The translations under genes and the position numbers were made by a program. A stretch of 64,000 bases of DNA from Toxoplasma gondii ME49 (Eukaryota > Apicomplexa > Conoidasida > Eucoccidiorida > Sarcocystidae). Position 1 is the first letter of the stretch, and every line of letters begins with the position of its first letter. This document shows positions 15,387-29,858 of the stretch, in pieces. The notes below the pieces were generated by a model. That model searched no databases. It had not been told where the DNA came from and worked only from the letters and a program-made list of their open reading frames with translations. Where the stretch lies: assembly GCF_000006565.2 (NCBI RefSeq), contig NC_031475.1, positions 951,535-1,015,534 of the forward strand, given 5' to 3'.

Positions 15387-18300
15387 TCATGTGCATGCAG
15401 TTATCCATCTCTGTGCAGAGAAGCGCGGTTCCTTCGCCTGCCACAAGAGGCCATTTCCAGGTTCTCGCGTGTGGCACGGCAGGCTGAAAAAACGATGAGA
15501 AAAAAGGACTCGACATCTCTCTGGTCTATCGCTGGCATCCCGCTTGCATGCACCTTCTTTCTTTTTTTTACCTGCCTTACCTCTACATGGCAGCCTGCAC
15601 GAACACTAATTAGCCTACATATATATGTATATATATATATATAGACATATTTGTATACGTAGAAAACACAAAATACGCATATGTACATGTGTGTATAAAC
15701 AAGCACATACACTCTTGTACCGAAGGAACGCGGGACTCATGCATGCACTATGCGCTGCGAGGTTGGTGCTGTCTTTGTTTTTTGGTTTGAGCCTTGAGAC
15801 CCGTCTCTGTTCTCTCGTTTTCTCCTCGCTACCGAGAGATCGAGAGGGCGCCTTGGCCTTGCCTGGTGTACCTCGAGATCGATGACTTCGTCTCTGCCGG
15901 GTGTTTGCCACTGGAGACTGATGTGCGGCGCACAAGGCGTCTCACAGGAAACGACGAGGACGAGAGCGCCCGGTCGAGGAATCGCATGCAGTTCCTCGCT
16001 CGAGACGCGCAGCAGTGTGGGACCCGCGGCAGCAGCGTCCCGCAGCCACACGCATGCGTCCTCCTTCTGGTAAATCAGATACACTGCTGGAAACTGTAGA
16101 GAAACATCAAGGAAATCGACATGGAAAAGGCTTCAGATCAGCTACACAGACCACACAGCTGACCGCCAATCGACTACAAACCTTTGAATATATATATATA
16201 TATATATATATATGTTATATATATAAATACATATATTATATTATATATATGTTATCTATATATGCATACATATGCATATATATATATATATATATTCACA
16301 TACAGGAGTCTGCATTTGAGAAATATGTCCATATCGGTATACCTCCCTCGGTAGATTTATCCATGTAACTTTCCATGTGGGGTTGTATGCGTTGTTGTGA
16401 GAGACTGGGGGGCCTCTGCGAGGTTCAACTGTGTGTGGCTTCGGACAGGCGCGTTCCCCCTTTGAGAAGGGAGGTGAAGGTGTAGCACTGAAGACGAGAC
16501 ATCTTTGAGTTTCGAGTTTTTTCTTGGATTTCCTTCGGTACTCGCACTGGCGCAGAAGTGCATGGCCACCGCAGATCCTCTTCTTGCACCACAGCGTGCC
16601 TCAGCGCGCGCGTTGACAGCACAGCCGTTAGCAGGTGCTCGAAAACAGATACACATTTTACTACGAAGAGTTGCGTACATGTGTATCTACAGTTTACTTG
16701 AGCAACTGTATATCTTTGACTGACTGACACGCACACAGATCGTTCCACTCATGTTCTTCAGAAAATGAATTTAGGCACTGATTCATCCAAAAAAAAACGA
16801 GATTCCGGCGGCGGCCAAGGCGAGCAACTACCTGACTGGGTCGGTGCGGCGTGACAAGAACCGTCAACTCGCGAGAAGGGTGGAGAGTCGATGGCATGTC
16901 GAATCCGGGCAAATCTTTCTCGGTGAGGGGCAGGCCAAACCAGTGACTTTTCAGTCTCTCCCTTGGCACGATCTCCACCACTCCCGAGGTTCCTGCGCCG
17001 AGGGAAATCTGGAAAAACCGAAGCCACAGAGAGGATCTTTCGCATTTCGAACTTCCGAGAGTTTACCCTCCTTCCTTTAACTTACAGGGCTGCACCTCGA
17101 GTGCTCACGGCGTCGTGCGACGAGACACACACACACACAGGCGCGACGCATTCAGAGAACAGAAAGGCACAAGACTCTGCATGCATGTGCAGACGCAGAC
17201 GGAACGCGAACGAAGTCCACCTGTGAGCGACGGCAAAGGAAAAACGATCATAAATGCAGGGATGTATGGCGAGCACAGTTACAAGGACAGACGTTCATCC
17301 ACTCCATGCGTCGACGCGCAACCAGATGGCTCTAGCTGTGTGACGATGTTTTTTTTGCCTCTGTGTAAGCGTGGACCTCCGTCTCCTTGGTCTCTCTGCC
17401 GTTCCACCTCTCTCTCAAATCTACCTCTCCAACTCAACTCCCCTCCTCCCTCTCTCCATACAACTGTCTCTCTCCATCCTCCATCTACATCCGCGTCTCT
17501 CTCCACCGTCTCGACGCGTCTCTGTCCCTCCAGAGCTCTCGGTCTCGACCGACAAAGACGCCTTACTTGCTGGAGGCTCTTTCCTTCTTTGACTCTCGCG
17601 CAGATAGCATCGGCGAGAAGCGCTCCCTGCGGTCCCGTCAAAGTTCCTTCTCGGCCTGCTTTCTCGTCTGCCCGAATTCGGGTGCGCATGTCCTTATCGA
17701 GGCGCGCGCCGACATCCTCGGCCGGCTGGCCTCCCAGTTCGCTTCCAGCTTCTCCCGTCGCCCCCGCTGCCGCCGGCGGCTGCGCGCTGGCCGCCTCAGA
17801 ACCTCCATGCGCAGGAGACTGGCGCTGGTAGTCTGCGAGGAAACTCTCGGCGCGGGCAATCTGGGACGCCGACAGATGCTGGCTATGCGTCAGGTCGCCT
17901 GAGAGGAGCGACCCTCGAGGGATCGCCAGTGCACTCGCAGGCAGAGCACCTGACGCTTGGGGAGCAGAAGGCTCTTCAGCCCTCGAAGAAGCAAACGAAG
18001 AAGCAAACGAAGACGGAGGAGGAGAAGGAGAAGAAGCAGCGACGCACAGGTGGAAAGTAGCGAGAAGAGCGGGGAGAAGAAAGACACACAGACGAGATGG
18101 CCGTGCGACGCGCGTGGAGTCGCCGTTCCGCTTCTCCTTAGTCACAGTGGAGACTGCATGGAGAGGAGAAAGGAGAGAAGAGCGGCAAGACAGAGAATAG
18201 CGAGGGAAAGAACGACCCTGTGAACCGGAAATACCCTTCGCCGTAGATTCCAGAGGAGCCTCTCGACCAGCCACAGAAGGTCGGAAGCGCCCCTGTGGCG

Positions 18301-18577
18301 TCCAGAGGTCTCGGGACTTCTGTTTCGACCTGGGAGTCTCTCCCACCGAAGAACGGGGAGACGCAGCGACAGGAGAAGCCCAAACACCCGGAGGCGAGAT
18401 ACGCATCTTGCCTGCCTGAGAAGAGCGACAGTCCGCGACGCTCGAAGAAGAATGGAAGCCGACAGAAGGGGAAGGCGTCGACAGCCGCGAAGACGCGCGA
18501 CAGGCAGGAGAGACAGGAAAAGGCACCGAGCGCCTGCTCTGTCTGACGCCTCTCCGAGCAGACGAGACGTCCGCCAT
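1..18577 (-). CDS. Large multi-exon modular beta-sandwich (PPC-like) protein, C-terminus beyond window
   Basis: I do not recognise this gene by name. Reading leftward, the coding exons are 18577-17567, 17008-16832, 16093-15872, 15142-14999, 14654-14225, 13732-13389, 12863-12336, 11823-11666, 10940-10764, 9929-9490, 8381-7884, 7337-6978, 6502-5922, 5445-5085, 4267-4094, 3751-3441, about 2995-2737, 2474-2347, 1951-1423, 955-803, 620-331 and 124-1, continuing off the edge. GT-AG sites and phase agree at every junction except 3441/2995, which is unresolved. The start is the only in-frame ATG upstream of a hydrophobic segment at residues 161-181. The body is a series of similar modules of hydrophobic strands, with motifs such as GDADLFVSP followed by YTWSSTEIG in exon 7337-6978. 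That pattern resembles bacterial and protist PPC domains, which are non-catalytic beta-sandwiches. Inferred role: a surface or secretory-pathway protein; the function is unknown. Other beta-sandwich families remain possible. Confidence 0.72.
2147..2169. repeat. (AT)n microsatellite
   Basis: Pure AT dinucleotide run in the intron between exons 2474-2347 and 1951-1423 of the modular gene. Confidence 0.9.
5587..5693. repeat. Imperfect purine tandem repeat, unit about 20-22 bp
   Basis: Successive copies of GAGACAGAAACGAGAGAAAG with small changes, in the intron between exons 6502-5922 and 5445-5085. On the transcribed (minus) strand it is a pyrimidine tract. Confidence 0.8.
5922..8381 (-). other. 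Best-defined PPC-like modules of the modular protein (three exons)
   Basis: Exons 8381-7884, 7337-6978 and 6502-5922 join in phase and show the repeated design most clearly. The first ends in NKDIVISLAS and runs straight into GAVGDADLFVSP. The second ends in DVTPDEDLKIT and runs into VSSDRDVSLYAS. Exon boundaries therefore fall at equivalent points in successive modules, just before the DADL/DVSL strand, as expected if modules spread by exon duplication. The first exon also carries a long Ser/Thr run between two structured parts. Confidence 0.5.
7575..7602. repeat. (AT)n microsatellite
   Basis: Pure AT run in the intron between exons 8381-7884 and 7337-6978. Confidence 0.9.
9164..9434. repeat. 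Cluster of three (AT)n microsatellites
   Basis: AT runs at about 9164-9191, 9260-9302 and 9401-9434, separated by ATAC/CATG-rich spacers, all inside the intron between exons 9929-9490 and 8381-7884. Confidence 0.9.
11564..11586. repeat. (AT)n microsatellite
   Basis: AT run in the intron just downstream of exon 11823-11666. Confidence 0.9.
13296..13380. repeat. Tandem repeat, unit about 20 bp
   Basis: Four to five copies of CCCACAGCGAGTGTCCCTT-like units. They begin about 3 bases beyond the predicted donor site of exon 13732-13389, so they sit at the very 5' end of the following intron. On the sense strand the unit contains CGCTGTGGGGAAGG. Confidence 0.8.
15285..15384. repeat. Pair of (AT)n microsatellites
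   Basis: AT runs at about 15285-15316 and 15353-15384 in the intron between exons 16093-15872 and 15142-14999. Confidence 0.9.
16188..16213. repeat. (AT)n microsatellite
   Basis: AT run in the intron between exons 17008-16832 and 16093-15872. Further imperfect AT/TTATAT tracts follow to about 16295. Confidence 0.9.
18035..18097 (-). other. Hydrophobic signal or signal-anchor segment of the modular protein
   Basis: Residues 161-181 of the modelled protein form an uncharged stretch containing CVFLLPALLATFHLCVAA, preceded by Arg residues and followed by a Ser/Pro-rich stretch. This is the only strong hydrophobic segment near the N-terminus and suggests entry to the ER as a recessed signal peptide or type II anchor. 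A shorter unseen first exon placing this segment at the extreme N-terminus is possible, because no in-frame ATG lies close to it. Confidence 0.5.
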
Positions 18578-23946
<5,369 letters not shown>

Positions 23947-24242
23947 CCCCCAACGTCTTGGGGAGAAGAAATCTCTAACAAACGAAGCAACTGTAAACCG
24001 TGACTCACATCCGAGTGAGACTGACACTGTTCAACTCTGTAGTTTTTAACTCAGTTAGCGGGTATCGTCTCTTTCGGCGTATATTCGGTACATGCATACC
24101 CTGCGAAGCGTGGAACGACTGCTTCTCGCGTTCGTTCTTCAGGAATGTCTCATCTGTCATGTGCATGCGGTTTAAATGCTCTCGCTCTTCTTCGTCTCGC
24201 GAAAGAGACGAGAACAAGATCAAAATTTCTGCATCGGTCTCT

Positions 24243-24260
24243 GCATGCGCGCGCGCATGC
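24243..24260. repeat. 18-bp perfect palindrome GCATGC-GCGCGC-GCATGC
   Basis: The sequence equals its own reverse complement and is an alternating purine-pyrimidine CG core flanked by two GCATGC half sites. It lies about 300 bp downstream of the ARL1 stop codon. Confidence 0.85.
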
Positions 24261-25046
24261 GTCGCCTGGAGGAGCCAACATCCAAAGCAGGCAGTTTGCA
24301 TATCTAAATCAAGTAAATTTCAAATCTATGCCGCCACCGAACGCTTGTCGAGGCGCAACTGAAGTCTCCGGAACGATGGTGATCCACGCATCGAATAGTG
24401 AACATTAACTTGGCGTATGTCGGTCAGTGCATGCAAAGGTACATACCACGATAGGTATCAAGGCATAACAACATATGTGCGTATATATTACGTGCATATG
24501 AATATATGTATATATATGTATAATAGATCACCTATATATATATATATATATTTATATGTATTTATATCTGCTTGCATGCAGAGAACGGGAGAAACGCGGA
24601 ACTGTCCTGTGGTGCATTTTGCTTGCCTCTCCATTGGTTCCGAGTTTCGCAGCTCGTTTGAGCCTTGGTTTCCAAGATACGAGGAACAAGACAGACGCCA
24701 TGTCGCGAGGGAGGGTCGCATAGGCTTTGTAGTTGACCGCCAGACCCAGACACACTGGGGCAGTCGCGAAGAGAGAGGACCCAGAGAGATATGAAGAAAA
24801 CCAAATAGGAGGCCACCGAGAAAGAAGAGACGAGATTATGGCCATGCCAAGCGAATCGGAGACCTAGTGCTCTGTTTCACCCGGAATAGACTTGAATGTT
24901 ATAACTCTTTTTTCTTCCAAGGAATTCTTAACAACTGACCTGAGTCGGAAATACCCAGAAGAGACGAAAGGACTCGCCCAAGAAAACGCTGGATGGCCAG
25001 CAACGAAAAGTCCAATGCATATCCTCAAACGCTTCCCTATCTTTTG

Positions 25047-25050
<4 letters not shown>

Positions 25051-25082
<32 letters not shown>

Positions 25083-25259
25083 ATGCGTCTATCCAGTCAT
25101 ACTATGTATTCACACACAAATACGAATACATCGATATGCACGGATAAATACACTCTCATATGTTTGCGTGTACAAATCTCCACCCAAACGTACGTATGTA
25201 TATATATGCACATATATGCATATATGGATTTATCTCTATATGTATGCATGCCAACGCAA

Positions 25260-25292
<33 letters not shown>
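25051..25292. repeat. Two (AT)n microsatellites
   Basis: AT runs at about 25051-25078 and 25262-25292, between the ARL1 and ASH2-like genes. Confidence 0.9.
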
Positions 25293-25295
<3 letters not shown>

Positions 25296-25538
25296 ACATA
25301 TATATACGAGTATGCAACACTCTCTACAACCGTGAATACAGGCAGTTTCATATAAAGGCGCGTCTTATAGAGGCTAAGGTGACGCCAGAGAAGGTCCGGC
25401 GGAGGGGAGAAGGAAGAACAGGTCAAAGGAGAGAGAGAGCCGCGTTGAAAAAGGCGGACTCCCGAGGCGGCATGACAGAAGGCGGACTCGCGTCTCTCGT
25501 AGCGCATGCAGGGACGCGTCGCTCTGCTCCGAAGATGT

Positions 25539-28500
25539 TTACGGTGCTGTCTCTGTAGGATTTGGGATTTGAGGCGCTTCTGTCATTTTTCCGAAGACTA
25601 GGCTTTGCCGTTCTGCTTGTTTCGCGGACTCGCTCGGCTGCATGTTGTCTCCGTCTTTTGCGCGGTCTGTCTTGAGCTGCTCTTCTCGACGCTCCGTCAA
25701 AGTCGAGAACTCCAGGCGCCCACAGGTGACCTGCATGCGCGCGAACGTCCGAGCTCGGTCCCAGTCGCCTTCGACTTCCGCCAGTGTGCGCTGCCGGCGG
25801 TACGTACACTGGAACACAGGGTCAGTCACCGTTTCCGTTTGCGGGGAGAGCAGCCAGAACTTCACCAAGTCTTCTTTCAGGGGATACATCGAGAGCGGCA
25901 TTTCGCACGCAGGCCTGCAAGCAAAGAGCGAGGCGCCCAAGGCTGCTGACGAGTCGAGGAGAGGCCAAAGAGACGAAACAGACAGCAGGAACGGCGACAG
26001 AGAGGAGAGAGACGAACAACCGGTAGAGAGAAGCGAAGAATGTCGTGAGAGAGAGAGAGGCAGGCGACAAGAGAACGAGATGAAAGAAGAAGATGACGAA
26101 AAAAGACGAAAGCGAAGAAGGAGAGAAAACAGAGAGAGAACGGGAGGCAGGGGACAGAGAAGGAGGAGAGAAACGAAAGAGAGTCGAAGTGAGAAGGGAA
26201 GGAGGCAACGACGACAATGAGAACGAAGGTGAGGGAAGAGAACAAGGTGAGAAAGGAAAAAAGGGTGAGGAACGCAGCAGAGCAGCGAGAAGACGAGGAG
26301 AGCGAAGACGACGAGAGTGATGAGAAGGAGAAAGGAACTGAAGCCGCTGTATGTTTGAGGGGGAACTCACCGGAAAACTCGACGCTCTGCAGGGCTGAGG
26401 AACTGGAACTCAGGACCCAAATTGAGCGAAGCAGAGGCGCCGTTGAAGAGGGAGACCGCAGGGTGGAATTCGGCTGTGCAGAGATCCCGGAAGCAGCGAG
26501 GGAAGAGCAGGCCGTTGACGGAGAAGGAAACGAAGGAATCAGGGTAAGGAATGACGCGAGGCAGACTCGCGTCGTTCGTGACATCGCACAGTAGTCCTGG
26601 AAGCGCAACAGAAGGAAAGGAAAAAGCATGTGAGGCGGAAGCGTGAGGAAGCGCCGAAGCTGCAAACACAGCACTGACACAAATTCGGAAAGACGGAGAG
26701 GTTTCTTTAAACGCGGTGAGTGTGTTGCTCAGCCTGTCTGGACCATCCCCCGAGAGAGAAAAGCCACTGTTTTTTCTGCCGAACTCCCCCCCGGCACCTC
26801 CCCCTCTCACCCTGCCCATCCCTTTCGAGGCCAAGCAAGTTACAAAAGAAGATTCAACGCATGCAGTTTTTTCACCTTGTTGCAGGAAAGTCCACAGCTG
26901 TGCCAGGCCTCGCGGATCGTCCAGAATCGCGGGGGGTTCGTCTCCGGGCAGGTGAATGTAGCAGCCGACGACGTCTCCCTCTTTGAGTCTGTCCTGAGCT
27001 TCTTCCCACAGCAGCAGCGCCTCTTTTTCCTTCGCGTCTTCTTCTGTCGCGTCTTCTTTTGTCGCCGCTTCCCCCCGCGGCGGCTCGGGTGTTTCTTCCT
27101 GCGTTTCGCGTTCCTCAGGTCCGAGTGCATTCTCATCTGCGGTTGTTCCATTGGAAAGCCCATGCCTTGGTTTCTCGCTCTGCGGGGGAGCCGGCGAGGT
27201 CGAGGCTCGCTTCTTTCTCTCTCTCTCCCGATCCTCTGAAGCGGAGACGCCTTCGCTGTGGTGAGTAGGACGCGCCTCGCCTTCGCTGCATGCGCCGTGT
27301 GCCTGTTCGCGTTTCTCCTTCGCTCGGGTGGAAGTCAACCGAAGGTGAGAAATCCCCGCTTCTGGAAGCCGAAAGCCGCGCCTCAGCGTTCGTCGCCTCC
27401 CGGCCTGCACGACGAACAGCGGATTATTCTCCCTTCGCTCTCTGCGCAGAAAGGAACGTCGCAGGCTGCAGTGCTCTGCGGAAGCGGCGGCGGCTCTTGC
27501 GGGGGAGGAAAGCCGCTCTTCCTCGCCGCGTGGAAAAGCGCCTTCTGCGGTGGCTGCGGCGTCTGAACACCAGAGCGCGCGAGCGCGGAGAGGGGCAGGG
27601 TGAGGCGAAAAAGAAGAAATCGAGTAGCCGAAACAGTTGCTGCCGATCGGTGCGAGGAAATTCGAGAGCCGGGTGCCCCAGCCAACGCGGACGCCGGGGG
27701 CCAGGCTGTCGACGCCGGCGGTCAGGAAACGCTCAGGGTGCTCCTGGAGAGAGAAGAGTGAGACGCGGAAGAGAGTGCAACAGAGGAAAGACCGGAGAAA
27801 AAGGAGAGAGGAAGAGAACTCGAAGCGCGAGGGCGACCGAGACGCACTAGGCGAGACGCGAAGAGAGCAGGCAGCGAACAGAGGCAGAAGAGAGGAGCCA
27901 CAGAAAGAACAGCAAGGTGAAAACAAGAGACGCGAAACACAAAGCGGGAGACGAACAGATGGAAGAGGCTGCTCAACGAGAGAGACACCACGGGAGAGCG
28001 AGAACTGCTGCGCGTAGGCAACCTTTCTGCAAATGACACAGAAATAACGATCGTCACCAGCCAGGAAGACGCCCCCCGACTGCCGATTCTCCGACCCTGT
28101 CGACAGGCTGTAAATGACAGCGAGCTCGCCTCAAAAAGACGCGTTTGCTTCTTGGCATCTTTTCCTGTGTTGCTCCAGCGTTTCGTAGCGTTCGTTCTCT
28201 ACTTACATCACAAACATTCTTGAGCGTGCGACAGGAGCCCCAGCCGACGACGGGGAATGCGAGAGGCTCTGGTGCTGGTCTGCCTTTCTTCTCCTCTTTT
28301 TCGGACTTCTTCTTTTGTGTCCCCCGAAGAAGCCTGCTGTCTGTCGCTGAAGACGCTGGGTCTTCTTCCCCTCGCTCTTCTGCATCAAGTTTCTCACCGG
28401 ACGCCGCCTCTCTCGCGTCCTCACCGGCAGCCTCAGCTGATCGCTCGACTTTGCTTTCGTCCTCGTCGCCATCTCCGCCCCCATCCGGCTGCACCGCGCC

Positions 28501-29858
28501 TGGACCTCCACAAGCAGGCTCTGCCAGTCGCGACGACGACAGGGAGGTCCGCTCAGAGCGAAGCCTGGAAGGAGAGAGACAGGAACCAGCCTCGCCGACC
28601 ACCGTCTTGTTTACTCCTACCTCAAATCGAGCAGAGGAGGCAGAAGAAGAGGAAGAAGAGGAAGAAGACGAAGACGGCGAGGAAGAAGAAGAGGAAGAAG
28701 AAGATCCAATGGTGACTTCGAAGTACCACGAGCCTTGTCGGCAGCAGCACCTGGCGAGGCTCGTTCCCCAGTTCTTGTTTCCTGGAAAGAAATGGAAAAG
28801 TGAAAAGGTGCAAACTCTACAGGAAAAAAGGTGCATTTTCACGGTTCCGTTTCTGTCCTCTCATGTTGCGACTTCCCGCACCGTTAAGGGTGCGTTCGAC
28901 GCTTCTTAGTCACCACCCCCTCGGGCGCTTCTTTGCCTTCTCTTTCTCGTCTCGTCTCTGCATCCTGTGGGGACTTTGCTCTTTTAAGGAAACGAATTCC
29001 CTGAAACAGGAAACCAGAAGAGGCTGGCGTCCTCGGCGAGCGAGGCGAAAGAAACGCATAGACTCTTTTCAATCCTGTGAGCTCCTCACACACCGTCTCA
29101 CCCGTCACTGGTGCTCTGCTCTCTCTCACTCTCACCGCTCTGTCGACGTAGACGCATTCCACGCTACGCCGGAACTTAGGACCTCACTGTTTTCGCATAG
29201 GACATACAGTCTTGTTGGAGAGCGCTGTACACTGCACAACGCGTTGGGAGCAGTACCGACAGGTGAGAAGCCCTCATGCGTCGCAAAAAAAGGCCTCGCG
29301 ACCCTCTTCTTCGACCTTCACGAGAGTAGAAAGAGCTTCGTTTCGTCGCGGAGAATTCAGACAGAATGCACGTGCGTCTTCCCTCTCTGCACAGCTGACG
29401 TCCAAACCTCTGGACGAGAACAGCAACGGAGACGGCGCGTCTCGAGGGCGTTTCGAGGCTGGCAAAGACAAACAATACCTACCAGTGGCCGTGAGTCGGT
29501 CGGGGGAGAGACGAACGTTGGAGGAGTATCGGGGGTCGAAGGTATGCTCTACGAATTCGTTTCTCAGACAGAGACCGAGACGTCTCGCCTCCGCTCGCAG
29601 GTCAGATCCACCTCCGTCGATGTCTGCTCTCTCTTTGCTCCCTCTTCCGCGCTCTCTCCGCTTCTCCCGCTTCCTGTCTTTGACAGACGAACTCTGTACT
29701 ACTCCCTGTCCCTCCTGCATGCTTCTCTCCAGAGAGAGCGACGCCGATACATACGACGGAGAGGAACTGGTTCCGATATACGCGCGCGAGGGAAAAGGCG
29801 AACGAACGCCTCGCTTTTCCGTTTTCGCTCTCTTCGCGGTGACGCCGAGCGTCTCCAT
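25539..29858 (-). CDS. ASH2: ASH2/Bre2-like SPRY-domain protein (COMPASS subunit candidate)
   Basis: Five exons, 29858-29483, 28781-28207, 27743-26876, 26596-26371 and 25914-25539 (stop TAA), join in phase into about 806 residues. The order of ASH2L SPRY landmarks is conserved: LSPDRLTATG, then RQGSWYFEVTI, then VGWGTRLSNFLAPIG, then GDVVGCYIHLPGD, then FSVNGLLFPRCFRDL and FHPAVSLF...NLGPEFQF. From family knowledge, ASH2 with WDR5, RbBP5 and DPY30 stimulates SET1/MLL methyltransferases on histone H3 Lys4. The SPRY domain is interrupted by a poly-Ser run, an acidic/Lys-rich insert and an Arg/Glu-rich insert, so it spans over 600 residues. I see no PHD-like zinc finger or winged helix upstream. 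The start at 29858 is the nearest ATG in the first recognised exon; further 5' exons up to 31.4 kb cannot be excluded. Confidence 0.85.
28207..28781 (-). other. ASH2-like exon 2: first SPRY strands with poly-Ser and acidic inserts
   Basis: The exon opens with NKNWGTSLARCCCRQGSWYFEV, which aligns with the ASH2L segment after DRLTVTG. It then carries a run of more than 20 serines and a Lys/Glu/Asp-rich insert before VVGWGSCRTLKNVCD. The Ser run reads as (GAAGAG)n on the plus strand near 28625-28710, so it is a hypervariable codon repeat inside a folded domain. Confidence 0.7.

Larger units (their letters stand above)
23947..25538. other. Convergent intergenic region (3' ends of ARL1 and the ASH2-like gene)
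   Basis: This stretch holds the 3' UTRs and spacer. It contains (AT)n runs at about 24535-24552, 25051-25078 and 25262-25292, TGCATGCA motifs at 24428-24435 and 24573-24580, and an 18-bp palindrome at 24243-24260. I see no coding segment with family resemblance. Confidence 0.6.
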
